64,000 bases of DNA, taken from positions 2,046,001-2,110,000 of the forward strand of contig JAGTYA010000024.1 in NCBI GenBank assembly GCA_024291935.2, given 5' to 3'. Source of the DNA: Okapia johnstoni (Eukaryota; Chordata; Mammalia; Artiodactyla; Giraffidae). Below, piece after piece: positions 1 through 11,904 of this stretch (position 1 is the first letter of the stretch; every line of letters starts with the position of its first letter). The notes under the pieces were generated by a model. The model was given only the letters and a program-made list of their open reading frames with translations. It ran no database searches and was not told the origin of the DNA. A program made the translations under genes and the position numbers.

Positions 1-310
1 CTGAAGGCTGGAAGTCCTAGAAGAAGGTGCTGGCCGGTTTGGTTCCTAGTGAGGACTCTCTTCCTGGCTTGTGTAGGGCTGTGTCTTCACAAGGCTTTCT
101 TTCCGTGTGTGTGTGTGTGCAGGGCAGGGAGCCACAAATGACCTCTCTACTTATCAGATCAGGGCCCCGCCCTTATGACCTCATTTAACCTTAATTACAC
201 CTAAAGACCCCACCTTTGGGAGGTGACTGTATTGGGTACAGTCACATTGAGGGTTAAGGCTTCAGTGTAGGAATTAGGGGGTGGGGGAGACATGGTTCAG
301 TCCATAGCCT
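1..310. repeat. Ancient interspersed repeat, family not assigned
   Basis: The stretch resembles a widespread mammalian repeat with the sequence pattern gaccTCATTTAACCTTAATTAC, a 'tcacattgaGGGTTAaGGCTTCA' block and a final 'ttcagtccatagc'. It is well diverged, so it predates ruminants. A short GT run lies near 107-120. I could not decide between LTR and L1 3' origin. Confidence 0.45.
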
Positions 311-584
311 AGTCCAAAGGCTGAAATTATGTGAAATCTTTACAATTTAATCCTGAGACAATATGGTATTAAAATTTTCTCCATTTTTATGGTACATCTA
401 TGCAGGTTAATATGTGTTATTTTGCAAAGCACTCAATACATGCAAGAAAATGTTAATTATTTAGATCACTTTTGAATACTCATTAAACAAGTTAACAAAG
501 AAAATACAGTGTCATCTGAACAGATGGTGCAAAAACAATAGCAAGAAAATTCTTTCAAAAGTAGGTGCCTTATAAAAAGCTGTT

Positions 585-854
585 GGGATTCCCTGGTGGC
601 TCAGTGGTAAAGAGCCTGCCTGCCAATGCAGGAGACATAGGTTCAATCCCTGGTTCAGGAAGATCCCACATGCCGTGGAGCAACTAAGCCCATCTGCCAC
701 AACTATTGAGTCTGTGCACTAGAGCCTGTGCTCTGCAACAAAAGAAGCCACTGCAATGAGAAGCCCACACACCACAGCTAGAGAAAGCCCACACAGCAAC
801 GAAGACCCAGCACAGCCCCCAAGATTAAATAAATAAGTAAAATTAATTTTTTTA
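585..854 (+). mobile_element. CHR-type tRNA-derived SINE
   Basis: Head 'ggattccctggtggctcag' is followed by a tRNA-like B-box region (ggttcaatccctgg) and a body of repeated 'acaact..gagcc' and 'gcaatgagaagcc' motifs typical of the cetacean-hippo-ruminant SINE family, with an A-rich tail. A perfect 11-base target-site duplication (aaaaagctgtt) flanks it at 574-584 and 855-865. Confidence 0.85.
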
Positions 855-1028
855 AAAAAGCTGTTAACCAGAAGTCTTCAGGTGGTCATTAGGTTTTTAT
901 ATGCAAAAGATGCAGCATCCTTTACAATAATGCTGAGTTATTAACATATATACATATTAACATATAGTTATTAACATTTTTTGTTACTGGTGTGGGCTTT
1001 TCCATATCAAAGGTTACTGTAACGTACT

Positions 1029-1310
1029 GCTGCTGCTGCTGCTGCTGCTAAGTCGCTTCAGTCGTGTCCGACTCTGTGCGACCCCATAGACGGCAGCCCA
1101 CCAGGCTCCCCCGTCTCTGGGACTCTCCAGGCAAGAACAATGGAGTGGGTTGCCATTTCCTTCTCCAAGGAATGAAAGTGAAAAGTGAAAGTGAAGTTGC
1201 TCAGTCGTGTCCGACTCTTCGCGACCCCATGGACTGTGGCCTACCAGGCTCCTCCGTCCATGGGATTTTCCAGGCAAGAGTACTGGAGTGGGTCGCCAGT
1301 GCCTTCTCCG
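1029..1310 (-). mobile_element. Bov-A2 dimeric SINE
   Basis: Two successive Bov-A units are seen, each with 'cagtcgtgtccgactct' and 'tactggagtgggt.gcca', starting with a (CTG)n tract at 1029-1049. On the minus strand it ends in (CAG)n. A perfect 13-base duplication (actgtaacgtact) flanks it at 1016-1028 and 1311-1323. Bov-A units derive from the 3' end of BovB. Confidence 0.9.
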
Positions 1311-1323
1311 ACTGTAACGTACT

Positions 1324-2113
1324 AAAACAGAATAAATGTCCAAATACTCTTCACACAGAGTGAGATACCACTGGGGATTGTTTTGCTTTTGCTGAGGAAG
1401 AATCTTGACTAGCTAACTTGACCTCAGCTAGTACACAGTTGCCACTCTATTACAGTGTTCCCCGTGCCTGACACCACACATCCAGGAGGCCTGCAGTAAG
1501 TGTGTTGGATAAACATCTGTTAATACGGCCATTTTTAGTTCAGGAGGTGGATGGGAGTCAATGATGATGTCATTAATCAAAACTATGGAAGAAAGAAAAG
1601 ATTTAAAGGCAGGATGGAGACAGAAGTATCTTCAGGACATCCAGGAAGAGCCACTCATTTTGTCTTTGGAATTTTAGAGAAAACAAATAACATTCCAGGA
1701 TGTCTGTAAGTCATCATTTGAAAGTATGTTGAAGAGGATAATTAAAGAGGGTATACCATTGAACTGAGATAGTTATATCCAAAAGTACAAGTCATTTTTG
1801 AGTCTTGAGCTTCAATTTTAGTATATAGTAAATGTAGTTATTTTTTTATTGCTATCATGTATTTTTCCCTCTATTACCAGTTCCCAGCTTTCCGGTTCAC
1901 ATTCCCATGTAACCTTAAAGCCTCACGGAAAAGTATCAGATAGTGTGGTCTTTCTGCTGAATTTTCAGGGAAAAGAGCTTCTACCATGTTCATCTCACTC
2001 TGGAAGCTCAGGCTATTCACGGGAAGGAACCCCCTGCTCTGGGCTGCTTCTCTGCTGGCAGGTAACTGCTGCAGATGGGGCAAAGCCACTCATGGCCTGT
2101 TCCCTGTCCACAG
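1324..2113 (+). other. DIS3L2: Unique intron upstream of the first exon
   Basis: No repeat or gene is recognised here. The last 30 bases form the splice acceptor region of the exon at 2114. Short open frames at 1849-2145 run across the exon in a different frame and are not coding. Confidence 0.6.
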
Positions 2114-2221
2114 GTTGTCCCCATGCTTCCCAGGCTGCTGTGTGAAGAGCTGTGTAGCCTCAATCCCATGACCGACAAGCTGACCTTCTCCGTGATCTGG
2201 ACACTAACTCCAAAGGGCAAG
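2114..2221 (+). CDS. DIS3L2: DIS3L2 internal coding exon (RNB domain)
   Basis: This exon encodes 36 residues beginning [18 protein letters not shown] and ending WTLTPKGK, which I recognise as the RNB-domain core of DIS3L2. DIS3L2 is a cytoplasmic 3'-5' exoribonuclease of the RNase II/DIS3 family; it degrades oligouridylated RNAs such as pre-let-7 and acts without the exosome core. The acceptor is a pyrimidine-rich tract ending ccacag directly before GTT. The donor is AAG|gtaagg. Both boundaries are phase 0, and the last codon (Lys) joins Ile of the exon at 20437 to give a continuous protein. Length is an exact multiple of three with no stop in frame. The catalytic aspartates of the RNB fold are not in this segment and must lie in an upstream exon. 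The match is to a family remembered from its protein sequence, not to a search result. Confidence 0.93.
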
Positions 2222-2668
2222 GTAAGGATTTAACACGTGCCCCTTCCGTTTGGTGACTCCCTCATAAGCACCCGCTGTGTTCCTGGCGTTGGTCTGGAGC
2301 CCCATGGTGGGAGGGTGAGGGCAGTGTGGGAGCCTCACCAGCGAGGAGTACATAGGAGAAGAGCTGTCAGTCTGTTTAGAAGGCTGAACCTCAGTGGTTT
2401 TCAGTGTGTCATGTGAAGGAAGAAACTGTGTAAGCAGAGTCCCATGGGGGACGCCTCGTGCAGCAGAGGGTGTCCATGAAGGGGACAGTGGGCAGGCCCT
2501 GGATGCAGTTAGGAGAGCAGGCCAGGGTGAAGGGGGTCATTTGGGGAAAGAGTGGCGAGTTTGGGTAGGTGAGGTGGACTCAAACCATGGGGACCTGCCA
2601 GGCCCCATGAATGATGGGTGTTAGGGTTCCTCTGAAGTGTCATGAGAAGAGACATTTTAGATTAGTGC

Positions 2669-2915
2669 TGGAACTTCCCTGGTGGTCCAGTGGTTAAGAA
2701 TCCACCTGCCAGTTCAAGGTACATGGGCTCAGTCCCTCGTCTGGGAAGATTCCACATGCTGCAGAGCAGCTAAGCCTGTGTGTGCCCAAGAGTCTGTGCT
2801 CCACAACAAGAGAAGCCACCGCAATGAGAAGCCTGTACAGAGCAACTAGAGAAAGCCCGTGTGTAGTAACGAAGATCTAACACAGCCAAAAATAATTAAA
2901 TACATCTTTTTTAAA
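2669..2915 (+). mobile_element. CHR-type tRNA-derived SINE
   Basis: It opens with 'aacttccctggtggtccagtggttaag', carries the 'acaacaagagaagccaccgcaatgagaagcc' body of the CHR family (quoted in parts only) and ends in an A/T-rich tail. It lies about 450 bases after the exon at 2114-2221. Confidence 0.85.
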
Positions 2916-3299
2916 AAAGAAAGACGAGTGCTGCATCATGGTGCTGTTTGAAGAGAAACAAAATTTGCACAATGTCTTGCTATAATCAAGGCCCAAGGCG
3001 ATGAAACCATGGACTGAGAGCACTGGGGAGCAGGATGTCAGCAGCTGTTCCCTAAATATAGGAATAAATGAGACAGATAAATGAAAGATGACTCCAGAAG
3101 AAACTAGTCCCCTCCGCCACAACAGAAGCAACTCTGAACTTCTGAAAATAGGGTAAAGATTGGGTAAGCTATGGGACCAACGAAGTGCAGTGCTGCACAA
3201 TTACTAAAGCTATTATGGAGACCGTGTAAGAACATGGGAACTGTTTATGCTGTAATATTAAATAGAAGTTAAAGAAAAAAGATATTTAATTATAAAGAG

Positions 3300-5120
3300 G
3301 TTCCAAATAAAGATGGAGGATCAAATGCCCACATTTACTTTCATTCCCTCCCAAAACCTCACTAAAACAACAGTGAAGAGATTTTTTTTTTAAGGCATAA
3401 ACCCACAAGGACAAAGAGAATGGGAGAGGAGACAACAGCAACAAAAATTTGGAAGCTGAGAAGCAGATGGATGAGTGGTAACTGACTTAGCAGTCCTGAG
3501 AAAGCCAAGTCCTGAGCCAAGAATAGCGAAAGCCAAGAAACAACCCAGTTTACACAGAAGAACCCTGAAGAAGTTCAGAAACTGACAGCAGCAGCTATCT
3601 CTGGGAAGTGGGGGAGAGGTGGGCGAAGAGGAGACTAACTGTACTGGTTGAAGGTTTACTTTAAAAGATTGTCGCTTCCATAACCTAGTAGAACATCAGA
3701 ATTTGTCCTTGAGACAGGATAAAGGAAAGGATGCTGAACTAGGGGGGCACCAAACACAGCTGTGGTCATGGCCCATTGGGGGAGGTTGAGTGAACGCTGG
3801 CACACCGAACATTAAGAGGCCCATCTTTTCTTCCCTGCCAACCTCAGAATTCTAGTAGCCAAGCCTATACCCTTGACTCAGAAGATAGGAAAATCTTTCT
3901 CTGAGGAATCTGAGTGGTGAAGAAGATTTAAAGATAAAAACCTCAAGGATTTCCCAACCAGCAGCTCAGCTGTATTTCCCTACAGTAAAGCTTGCTAACA
4001 ATAAGCTCCACCCACTCAAGCAGAGCTTTTTAGGATTTCACTAAAAAAATCAGCCTTTTCGCATTTCACTTTCCTGTATAGAGACAAGAGGAAAGCCTCT
4101 AACATGGAACAGGAAAACCAAAGTAAACAAGAGGGGAACAACTGGAACAAAACAGACTACACAAGGAATGGAGGAGGAAATGGCTCCTGCTCTAGCATTC
4201 TTGCCTGGGAAATCCCATGGACAGAGGAGCTTGGCAGGCTACAGTCCATAGGGTTGCAAAAGAGTCAGACATGACTGAATGACTAAACAACACATAAGGA
4301 GAAGAAACTTTTTTATATCCTCAGAGAGCTCCTTTTTAAAAGAAAGTGTCTATACTACAAGATCTAGGTACTTTGAAAAAGAAACATTCAGAAAGGGGGG
4401 AAAGGAGCTCTTTTATAAAATTCCGTTAACAGCATGAAATTAAAAACATGATAGAAGAAATGAAGTCTCAGGGTTCAGATTGGAAGATAAGGTTGAAAAA
4501 TTGTCCCAGAATAAGACAGAAAAGACAGGAAAAGTAGAGTACGAGTCTGAGATATCCAACATCTATTCAGTGACCATTCCAGAAATAGGGAACAGAGAAA
4601 GAGAGAAGAAATCATCAACAAGATCATTCAGAGAGATGCCCCATCACTGCAGGATGTGACCCTCCAGGCCAAAAGAGCACACTGCCCAGTGTAGTAATGG
4701 GAACACCGTCTCCAAGCCACATTGTCATAACATTTCAGAGCACTGAGGACAAAGAAAAGATCCTATAGGCTTCTAAGAAGAAGAATTAAAAAAAAAGAAA
4801 GAAGCTCATACAGTAGATCAGAACTCAGAAAAAACTTAACGACTTTTTTATTAGAACCCTAGAAATTAGATGACAATGAAGCAAAGTTCTCTAATTTCTG
4901 AAAGACTGTGACCTCCATGCCAAAATAACGTGAGAGTAGGAGAGGACATTTTCAGACATGCAAGATCTCAAACAAAAAATGTTCATCTTACATACCCTTT
5001 CTCAGAAAGCTTTCACAAAAAAAAAAGAGTAAATCAGGAAGGAGGAAGACATGGGACTCGGGAAACTAATAAACCCATACAATAAAGAAGTGAAAGACTT
5101 ACCTAAATCACAAGTCACCA
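3300..5120 (+). mobile_element. Old HAL1-like (L1-related) element
   Basis: The stretch is A-rich on this strand and contains phrases typical of an L1 ORF1-bearing element: 'acattgtcataacatttcag', 'aaagaaaagatcctata', 'gacattttcagacatgcaag' and 'ggaagacatgggactc'. All frames are broken, so no protein is made. The order and the lack of any reverse transcriptase-like segment fit the HAL1 family, which carries only ORF1. A Bov-A fragment lies inside at 4168-4293. Family assignment is from memory. Confidence 0.5.
4168..4293 (+). mobile_element. Bov-A/Bov-tA 3' fragment
   Basis: It contains 'attcttgcctgggaaatccc', 'acagtccatagggttgcaaa' and 'gagtcagacatgactgaatg', the 3' half of a Bov-tA SINE. 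The tRNA head is missing. Confidence 0.8.
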
Positions 5121-5254
5121 GACTTCCTTGTCGGGAACCAGTTAGTAAACCTGTTTTTGGTTTTAGAGACCATGTGGTCTGTTACAGTTACTCATGAAAG
5201 AAGACTATATAAATAATGTGAGTAGGCTGTGACCCACTAAAACTTCCTTTAAAA

Positions 5255-5306
5255 ATGTGACTGACTGGATTTGGCCCACAGACCATAATTTGTTGACCCC
5301 TGACCT
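5255..5306 (+). mobile_element. End of a hAT-type DNA transposon relic
   Basis: The phrase 'ggatttggcccacagacc' followed by 'tttgttgacccctga' matches the terminus of old non-autonomous hAT/Charlie elements. Compare the longer relic at 25888-26165, which seems to be of the same group. Confidence 0.4.
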
Positions 5307-5309
5307 AGA

Positions 5310-5580
5310 TGATGGTGAAGAAAATTCCCAGGGTACCAGCTCTATGCAGATGCAGAAAACAAGGGATCAGATTGGAGCAGGTCAGAAGGTGACCATCTGG
5401 AAGTCAGGAAGAAAGCTGGCACCAGAAACTGAATTGGCTGCCATCTTGGTCTTGGATTTCCCAGCCTCCAGAACTATGAGAAAGAAATTGTTGAAGCTCT
5501 CCAGTCTGTGGTATTTTGTTATGGCAGCCCCCGGAGACCAATACCATATCAACTTGAACCTTTATACTGGGTTACATTAA
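5310..5580 (+). mobile_element. MaLR-type LTR remnant (MLT1/MST-like)
   Basis: The 3' part has 'ccagcctccagaactatgag' and, a little later, 'cagtctgtggtattttgtta' and 'tggcagcc', a pattern known from MaLR solo LTRs. The 107-codon open frame at 5257-5580 is a chance frame through this repeat. Confidence 0.55.
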
Positions 5581-5639
5581 AATCTATCCATCTGTTTTAT
5601 ACTTTGAATGGATCTTTTATTCATGCATGATTTTTTATC

Positions 5640-6050
5640 CAATAGTCAAGTATAGATGTGAGAGTTGGACCATAAAGAAGGTTGAGCACCAAAGAATTGA
5701 TTGGGTTGGAGAGGACTCTTGAGAGTCCCTTGGACTGCAAGGAGATCAAACCAGTCAATCTAAAAGGAAATCAATCCTGAATATTCATTGGAAGGACCGA
5801 TGGCTGAAGCTAAAGGTCCAATACTTTGGCCACCTGATGGGAAGAACTGACTCATTGGAAAAGACCCTGATGCTGGGAAAGATTGAGGGCAAGAGGAGAG
5901 GAGGGCAACAGAGGATGAGAGGGTTGGATGGCATCACTGGCTCAATGGACATGAGTTTGAGCAAACTCAGCTGTGAAGGACAGGGAAGCCTGGTGTGCTG
6001 CAGTCCATGGAGCTGCAGAGTCAGACACGACTGAGTGACTGAACTGGGTA
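5640..6050 (+). mobile_element. BovB LINE 3' end, 5'-truncated
   Basis: The sequence follows the BovB 3' region: 'gtgagagttggaccataaag', 'gagtcccttggactgcaagg', 'atactttggccacctgatg', ending 'gtcagacacgactgagtgac' and 'tgaactg'. It contains the C-terminal end of the BovB reverse transcriptase frame plus 3' UTR, with frameshifts. Confidence 0.85.
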
Positions 6051-7229
6051 GTATTTTCAGACTAGTAGTCTGATTTTGTAAATGTGGGCGCATTTCATTA
6101 TATTAAAAAGTCACATTTATTAGTGTCACTACAGATCCTAGACAAGTCTTTAAGTATTGGAAAACATGTATTATATGTCAGATACAGGGTTTCCAAAATT
6201 CTAATTTTTATGACAGCTTGAGTTTTATCATTAGCAATGAATAACGTTTGTTGTTTTTCTTGACGTGCCAGATAACCATAGTGTGTTACTCTTCCTCCAA
6301 GTAAAAATGGTGTTCTGTAAAAAGAGATGGTCAGTTCACCTCACTACTCAAAGTATGTAAATGCTTTTCCCCAAGACAGCTGTCATACTTGGCCATGCTG
6401 CTAAGTGGAAAAGACAAGTACACAAGAGTTGAGCCACAGTAAAAGCAATAAAAGCGGTAAGTTCCTTACTGCTTCATCAGGAACATGCTTAAGTGAAGTA
6501 GGTTTTTTATTTCCTGTGAGTGTGAGCTGGTGACGAGACCCTGACCTCTGGCAGTGCTTGTTGCTGTTGTGTGATTCATGCCAAGGCATCAACAGTTTTC
6601 CCCACCAGTGCTTCTGTGCCATCAATATAAATGGAACATACACAGAAAAGGCCACATGATGCCTTAATATTAATACTATTATGAAAATAGTTTTGACCTC
6701 ATGGATCCCTGAATGGAGTCCATAGACCGTACTTCGAGAACAACTGTTTTAAACAATTGATGGGAATCTTGAGGTGGGTTAATGTACAGAGCAGACGGAA
6801 AAACCAACCAAATTGAAACAAGACAGTTACTAATTTCAGTAAAAATAAAAAGCTGTATAGGAAAGAATAGTAACCCTGAGTATTTACATAGTAGTAACAG
6901 TTAATTCTCATAGTGATGATGTAATTTTATTGGGAGGATGAGGGCCCAGGAATGCTTATGTGTGTTTGGTTGGGGGAAGGGAGCGTGTGTGGCAATAAGA
7001 GTTAATTCGCTCCTTCTATAGTGAAAAAGTTTGTGAATGATGCCTCAAACTGAAAAATCAAGAAGAAGTAATCCAGCAGATTGTATAGAACTGTGAAAGT
7101 AAATACCAAAATAATCTACTGAGACGTGACAGTGGTTACCCCTGGGGAGGGGCAGAGGATGGAGAGCGCCAGAGCACTGCTGTTCTTCTTAATGAGCCTT
7201 TAAAACCACTTCACTGTTTGAACTGTGGC
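6051..7229. other. Intron without recognised features
   Basis: AT-rich unique-looking sequence. 7050-7190 resembles very old repeat debris ('acagtggttacccctgggga') but cannot be assigned. No splice-flanked open frame is seen. Confidence 0.5.
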
Positions 7230-7560
7230 CACTTTAATTTTTTTATTTTTATTTTGAAAAATTGCAAATATACATGAAAGTGCAGAAAATAGCACAATGA
7301 ATCCACCATCCTGATCTCCTAGATTAACAGCTGTCAACATTTACGTTCTTTGCTAAAGCGTTTTAAAGCAAACCATAGACATCACGTCACTTCACTCATA
7401 CATATTTTCATATGTGGCTCTAAAATATTTGGACATTTCCTTACATAACCACAATCCCATTGGCACACCTAACAGTTAATATTAATGCCTCGGTGTCATT
7501 TAAAACCCAGTTCATAATTGCATTTCCCGGATTGTCTCCAATTGATCCATCCACAGGGGA
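7230..7560 (-). mobile_element. Old L1 3' fragment
   Basis: The stretch contains 'attgcaaatatacatgaaag', 'tagcacaatgaatccaccat' and 'aacagctgtcaacatttac', words seen in the 3' ends of ancient L1M elements. It is heavily diverged. Debris of the same kind may continue to about 7930. Confidence 0.4.
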
Positions 7561-8478
7561 ATCAAAACAAGTTGCCTACATAACATTTGGGTTTTGTGAC
7601 TTTGAATATCTGATAATAAGTTCCTTTTAGAGTTAAGAAGCAAACACTATCTGAAATACGAAGAAAGAAATGTGAAGACAGTAGGCCGGCGATCATATTT
7701 CGGTGGAGGTGGGAACATGCATGGGGAAGAAAAATGAATGGAAAAAGACCAGAAGGAAATAAAGTAGAATGCCAGTAGTGGTTGTATTTGGGTAGCAATG
7801 CTATGAGTAATTTTTTCTACTTTTTTGTAGTTTCTAGTGTTTTTTGAAAACATGTATTACTTCCATATTTTTATAAATGTTTATTTTTACAAAAGTTTAA
7901 CTAAACATAAAAAATAAAAGCCTAAAAGTTAGAGGAAAACTAACTTGAGTCCACAGAAAAGAACTTTGAGTCTGAACTAAGCCTGCCAGGGTCAGACTCA
8001 AGAAATAAAAAGCTGCCTGATCTAATGAGCTTCTAAAATATGACGGTCATAAAAGAAGCACTCGGAAGAGGCAGACTCTGAAAACTCGGTTGGTCTGTAG
8101 GTTTTCTGTCGGAGGCAGTGTCTGGTGACCAAGCCTTCTGGCACGGGGGGCTGGAGAGCAGGTGCGAAGGAGGCACAGGGTCCAGGAAGGGATGCTGGGC
8201 CTCTGGCAAACCCAGTCAAAGAGGAAGTGTGAGGCTTTGGACCTGGGACAGTCGTGGAGCGAGATCTACTAACCACACTCCTTATGTTGTAGTCAAACAT
8301 CCTGCCCAGAACGAGAGGCCACACGGTGGGTTGACCTGGTCAGTTAATCCTGGGATGTAGTGACAATAAGTGTCTTCCTGCTCACAGTCAAGATACATGA
8401 GAGTTCAGATCCCAGACTCGTGTCCAGGAGCTAGTGCTTGTTCAAGACACTGGCAAAGGAGAGCCTGAGTTTGTGGGG
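7561..8478. other. Intron without recognised features
   Basis: The first part is AT-rich and may be old L1. 8030-8360 is unique, with a few CpGs. I see no gene. Confidence 0.45.
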
Positions 8479-8582
8479 TTGTTGTTCAGTCGCTCCGTCA
8501 TGTCCAGCTCTTTGCGACCCCATGGACACCAGGCTTCCCTGTCCTTCACCATCTCCCGGAGCTTGCCCAACCTCATGAGTTG
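8479..8582 (-). mobile_element. Short BovB 3'-terminal fragment
   Basis: The words 'gttcagtcgctccgtcatgt', 'gcgaccccatggacaccagg' and 'tctcccggagcttgccca' are the complement of the BovB 3' end. Confidence 0.8.
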
Positions 8583-8628
8583 GTAGGGAGGGATGGGAAA
8601 AAAGATGGGGTGTTTCAGGGGGCCAGAG

Positions 8629-8846
8629 AGAACTTCCTAGGTGGTGCTAGTGGTAAAGAACCTGCTTGCCAGTGCAGGAGACATGAGGGACATGCATTCA
8701 ATCCCTGGGTCGGGAAGATCCCCTAGAGGAGGGCATGGCAACCCACTCCAGTATTCTTGCCTGGAGAATCCCATGGACCGAGGAGCCTGGTGGGCTATGG
8801 TCCATAGGGTCTCAAAGAGTCAGACATGACTGAAGTGGCTTAGTAC
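8629..8846 (+). mobile_element. Bov-tA SINE
   Basis: A tRNA-Glu-like head ('ggtggtgctagtggtaaaga', 'caatccctgggtcggga') is joined to one Bov-A body ('ccactccagtattcttgcct' to 'gagtcagacatgactgaa'). Confidence 0.9.
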
Positions 8847-9599
8847 CGGGGGTCAGAGAAGCCCGGTAAGGAGGAAAGCGGCATGCATCAAGAACCCAGT
8901 AAGCCTGAGACTCGGTTACTACACAGTGGTGGCTTCTCGTAGTGCAAGGACTTGGACTTCGAAGGAGCCGGGGCAGGGCCAGCAGCATCAGGCATGGCTG
9001 CCAGTCTCCCCTAGAGCTGAAATGGAGAAAGGTTTGTTTTTTTTCCTTCATCTACTGGAATGCCTGACTTTGTAGAGCTACAGAAAGCCTATTCCAACTG
9101 TTTTTAAACACACAGTAGATTTTTTTTTAAGTATCTATTAGGAAACCTTGGTGTCATATATGTTAATACTTTCCTTAAGCCAGTGTGCAGGTTTTTAGAA
9201 TGGAAAACTCTGAAAGATCTGGTTTTTGGCGTGTTTCTCACATATTGGTGGTGAGAGTGTTGTTCTCTTATCTAGATAGCTGTGATTATGCGTTTTCCTA
9301 AGGGAAACACACCCAACTGAACCTTGTGCTTTGGAAGTCCAGCTCTGAACCCATGAAATCCGCTCTGACCATGTCAGTGCAGTGACTCATATCTGGTCAC
9401 CTCCAGTATGTCTGTCTCACTGGGCACCAAGCTCCTACAAAACAGAGACCATGTCCATGGGCCCTGGCTCATCAAAGGCATCTCAATTTGAAGTCACCTT
9501 TGGAAAAAAAAACACCAATGTTACACTTTAAAGAAGGTCACAGACAATGAATCTAACTCGATACCTAAGTCCTAAAGCCTGGGAACCCTAAAATCTCAG
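8847..9599. other. Unique intron
   Basis: No repeat or gene recognised. It has a T-rich run near 9035-9050 and an A run near 9505. Confidence 0.5.
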
Positions 9600-10090
9600 G
9601 GCAGAGGTCAGAATAATAAAGGAAGAGCCTCGTGGTTGCAGTAGCAATCCATAGCCTGTGTCTCCCACAGCGTACCTGGCCTGTGCTATCTGGCTCAGTC
9701 AGAATGCAAGCGTGTACTCCAGGGGGGCCCAGTTCAGCCCCAGTCCATGGCGCACCCCTTTCAGCCACTTCCACAGCCCCCAACCACGGGGTCATTGTTG
9801 ACTTTGGTCGTCCTCTGGCTCCTCACCTCCAGGCCAGCAGTGAGTCACCTCAGCTTTGTCTCCAGCACCTCCAGATTCTGTCCTCTTCCTCACCACTGCC
9901 AGTGTTGACCACTGCCTCCGAGCTGCCAACCCCCCATCTGGACCCCAACTGTCCCCCAAGCTTCGGCTCCTGCCCCACTTCATCTTCTCCCTACACAGTG
10001 GGCCGAGGGAGCCTTCTAAATCAGAAATCAGGTCTTGTCTCTCTGTCGTTTTTAATGACCCTTCAGTCTCTCATTTGGAATAAAATCTAA
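9600..10090 (+). mobile_element. L2 LINE fragment
   Basis: The C/T-rich text running to 'aaatcagaaatcaggtcttg' and 'tcatttggaataaaatctaa' follows the ancient L2 3' region. The 152-codon open frame at 9632-10090 is low-complexity (Ser/Pro/Leu rich) and arises from this repeat. Confidence 0.5.
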
Positions 10091-10530
10091 GAAACCTTTA
10101 AAGTGGGATTTTTTTTTCCCTATTCTTTTTTTTCCTCTGTCTTCTCTGCTAGAAATGCATGGATTCCAGAGAGTTCTTAGGACTTGAGTCTTTTCTCATT
10201 CCTGACCATCTTTACCCATGTGGGAAGAGTGGCTTTTAGGGTGTGACCGAGCTCTCCGCTGTGTGGCAGCTCCCTAGCCCAGCTTCCAGGACCTGACCTC
10301 AGTGGGGGTCAGCCCTTCTCAGCTGCCACCTTAGAACACCCTGCAGGTCACTGGCCACTCCTCGTGGCTCTGGAGAAGTGTTTCCAGTCCCCACCTAACA
10401 CCTCTTTCTGAACACCAGACATTGTAGGGGAACTGTGGGATGTACCAGTTCAGGCTGCCTTTTTTCAGCTGGACCTTCAGTGCTGCTTAGGGGGACCCTT
10501 TTATTTGTTGCTTATGTATTAGTTTTAAAC
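10091..10530. other. Unique intron
   Basis: No feature recognised apart from a T-rich run near 10110-10135. Confidence 0.45.
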
Positions 10531-10542
10531 CTTTATTCTTGG

Positions 10543-10727
10543 ACATCATGGTGGTCCAGTGGTTAAGACAGCACTTCCAGCTCAGGGGCACGGGTTCTAT
10601 CGCTGGTTGGGGAGGATATCACATGCTGTGTATGGTGGCAAACAAAAAAAAACAAACCAAAAAATGAATAACTTTGCAGTCAATAATAAAGGTAAATAAG
10701 TGTGAAATGGTATTAAAAAAAAACAAA
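10543..10727 (+). mobile_element. CHR-type SINE, short copy
   Basis: It opens with 'catcatggtggtccagtggt' and a B-box-like 'gggttctatcgctgg', then an A-rich tail. A perfect 12-base duplication (ctttattcttgg) flanks it at 10531-10542 and 10728-10739. Confidence 0.8.
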
Positions 10728-10984
10728 CTTTATTCTTGGTTCTGGCTTCCAACTTTGCTTCCACTCCTCTCTACTTCGAGACCAACCATTCCCTCAGATT
10801 TCAGTTTTCCTTCTGGGAAACCAGAGAGACCAGCCAGCTGGGTCTGCTGAAGTTCCTCCCTCAGAGAGTCATCCTTCCCCTCTCATGATGCAGAAAAAAA
10901 CACACTCCTGTTCCAACTAGATGGTAAGCCCTCTGTCCTCCAGATCTGAAATGGCATCAGCATCCCTCTGAACCACTCAGATCC

Positions 10985-11600
10985 TTGATCTCTAGCCTTC
11001 CTCATCCCTGCCACATCCCAGTTCTCAGTGATAACAGCTCTACCTTTGCCAAGCGTCTCTCATCAGTCCTCCCTTTCCTGTTGCCACAGTCACTGTCCCC
11101 GCCCAAGTCCTCACCATCCTCCCTGGTTGACAGAGACTGTTCATGCCTCTTCATTCCATTTCCCCAGTGGTGTGAGGTGACTTTTAGAAGCTGAATCTTG
11201 TCCCATTACACTACTACTTAATATCCTCTTACGGTGGGACAGTGGGTTATAATTATCCACAAAAGTCCGTCGTAATCTCCAGAGCATGACCAGCGAAGAC
11301 CTCCACCAACCCCTCCTTGCATTGCGTGACCATCCTTCACCCCTCAACCTCTGCTGACCATTTCATTTGGCCTCATACAGAATTGTTCCACTACTGAGAC
11401 TTTGCATGTGCTTTTCCCACTTCCTAGAGTGTCCTTCCCCTCATCCCTACTAATACGAATCCTACTTATCATATGGGATTCAGCTAAACTGCCACTTCTT
11501 CCATTACAGTGTTATTATTCCTTCATCATTGATTTAGTAAATACTCATTGAAGATTTGCTGTGTTGAGACACTATACATGGTGTTGCTGCTGCTGCTGCT
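10985..11600 (+). mobile_element. L2 LINE fragment
   Basis: The C/T-rich sequence contains the L2-like order 'agctgaatcttgtcccatta', 'actttgcatgtgcttttccc' and 'cctagagtgtccttcccct'. A (CTG) run at 11586-11600 marks its end. Confidence 0.5.
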
Positions 11601-11904
11601 AAGGTGTTGAAGATCTAGGAATTAAATATGCAAAATAAAAACAGTAGTTAATTCCCAATGGTGGATTCATAGGATATTTTTTTTCTTCTCCTTTTCCCAC
11701 ATATATTTTTTTTTAAAGTTTTCTGCAGTGAATTGATATTGTCATTGTAGTAAAAGTAAGATTTTGAGGGGTTTTTTTTTTTTTCTGTTTAAAAAAAAAA
11801 TGGGAAAGATATTGGAGTATGTGTGTAGGCTCCGTAGGGAGGCAAATCAGAGATGTTGCTGATGAGGAAAGAAGGAACAGAGCTTTGGAACCAGGTCATG
11901 AAGG
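11601..11904. other. A/T-rich intron
   Basis: Poly-T and poly-A runs lie at 11765-11800. Nothing else is recognised. Confidence 0.45.

Noticed and set aside
585..660. tRNA gene-like A/B boxes in SINE heads (here and in every Bov-tA)
   Set aside because: These are tRNA-derived SINE promoters, with no complete cloverleaf and with SINE bodies attached.
1064..1363. Open frames of about 100 codons in Bov-A2 and Bov-tA copies
   Set aside because: The same peptides recur at each SINE on either strand, so they reflect repeat sequence only.
5257..5580. 107-codon open frame starting MTDWIWPTDHN
   Set aside because: It runs across a DNA transposon end and a MaLR LTR; no protein family matches.
9632..10090. 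152-codon open frame
   Set aside because: Low-complexity Ser/Pro/Leu-rich product of an L2 repeat, with no splice or start context.
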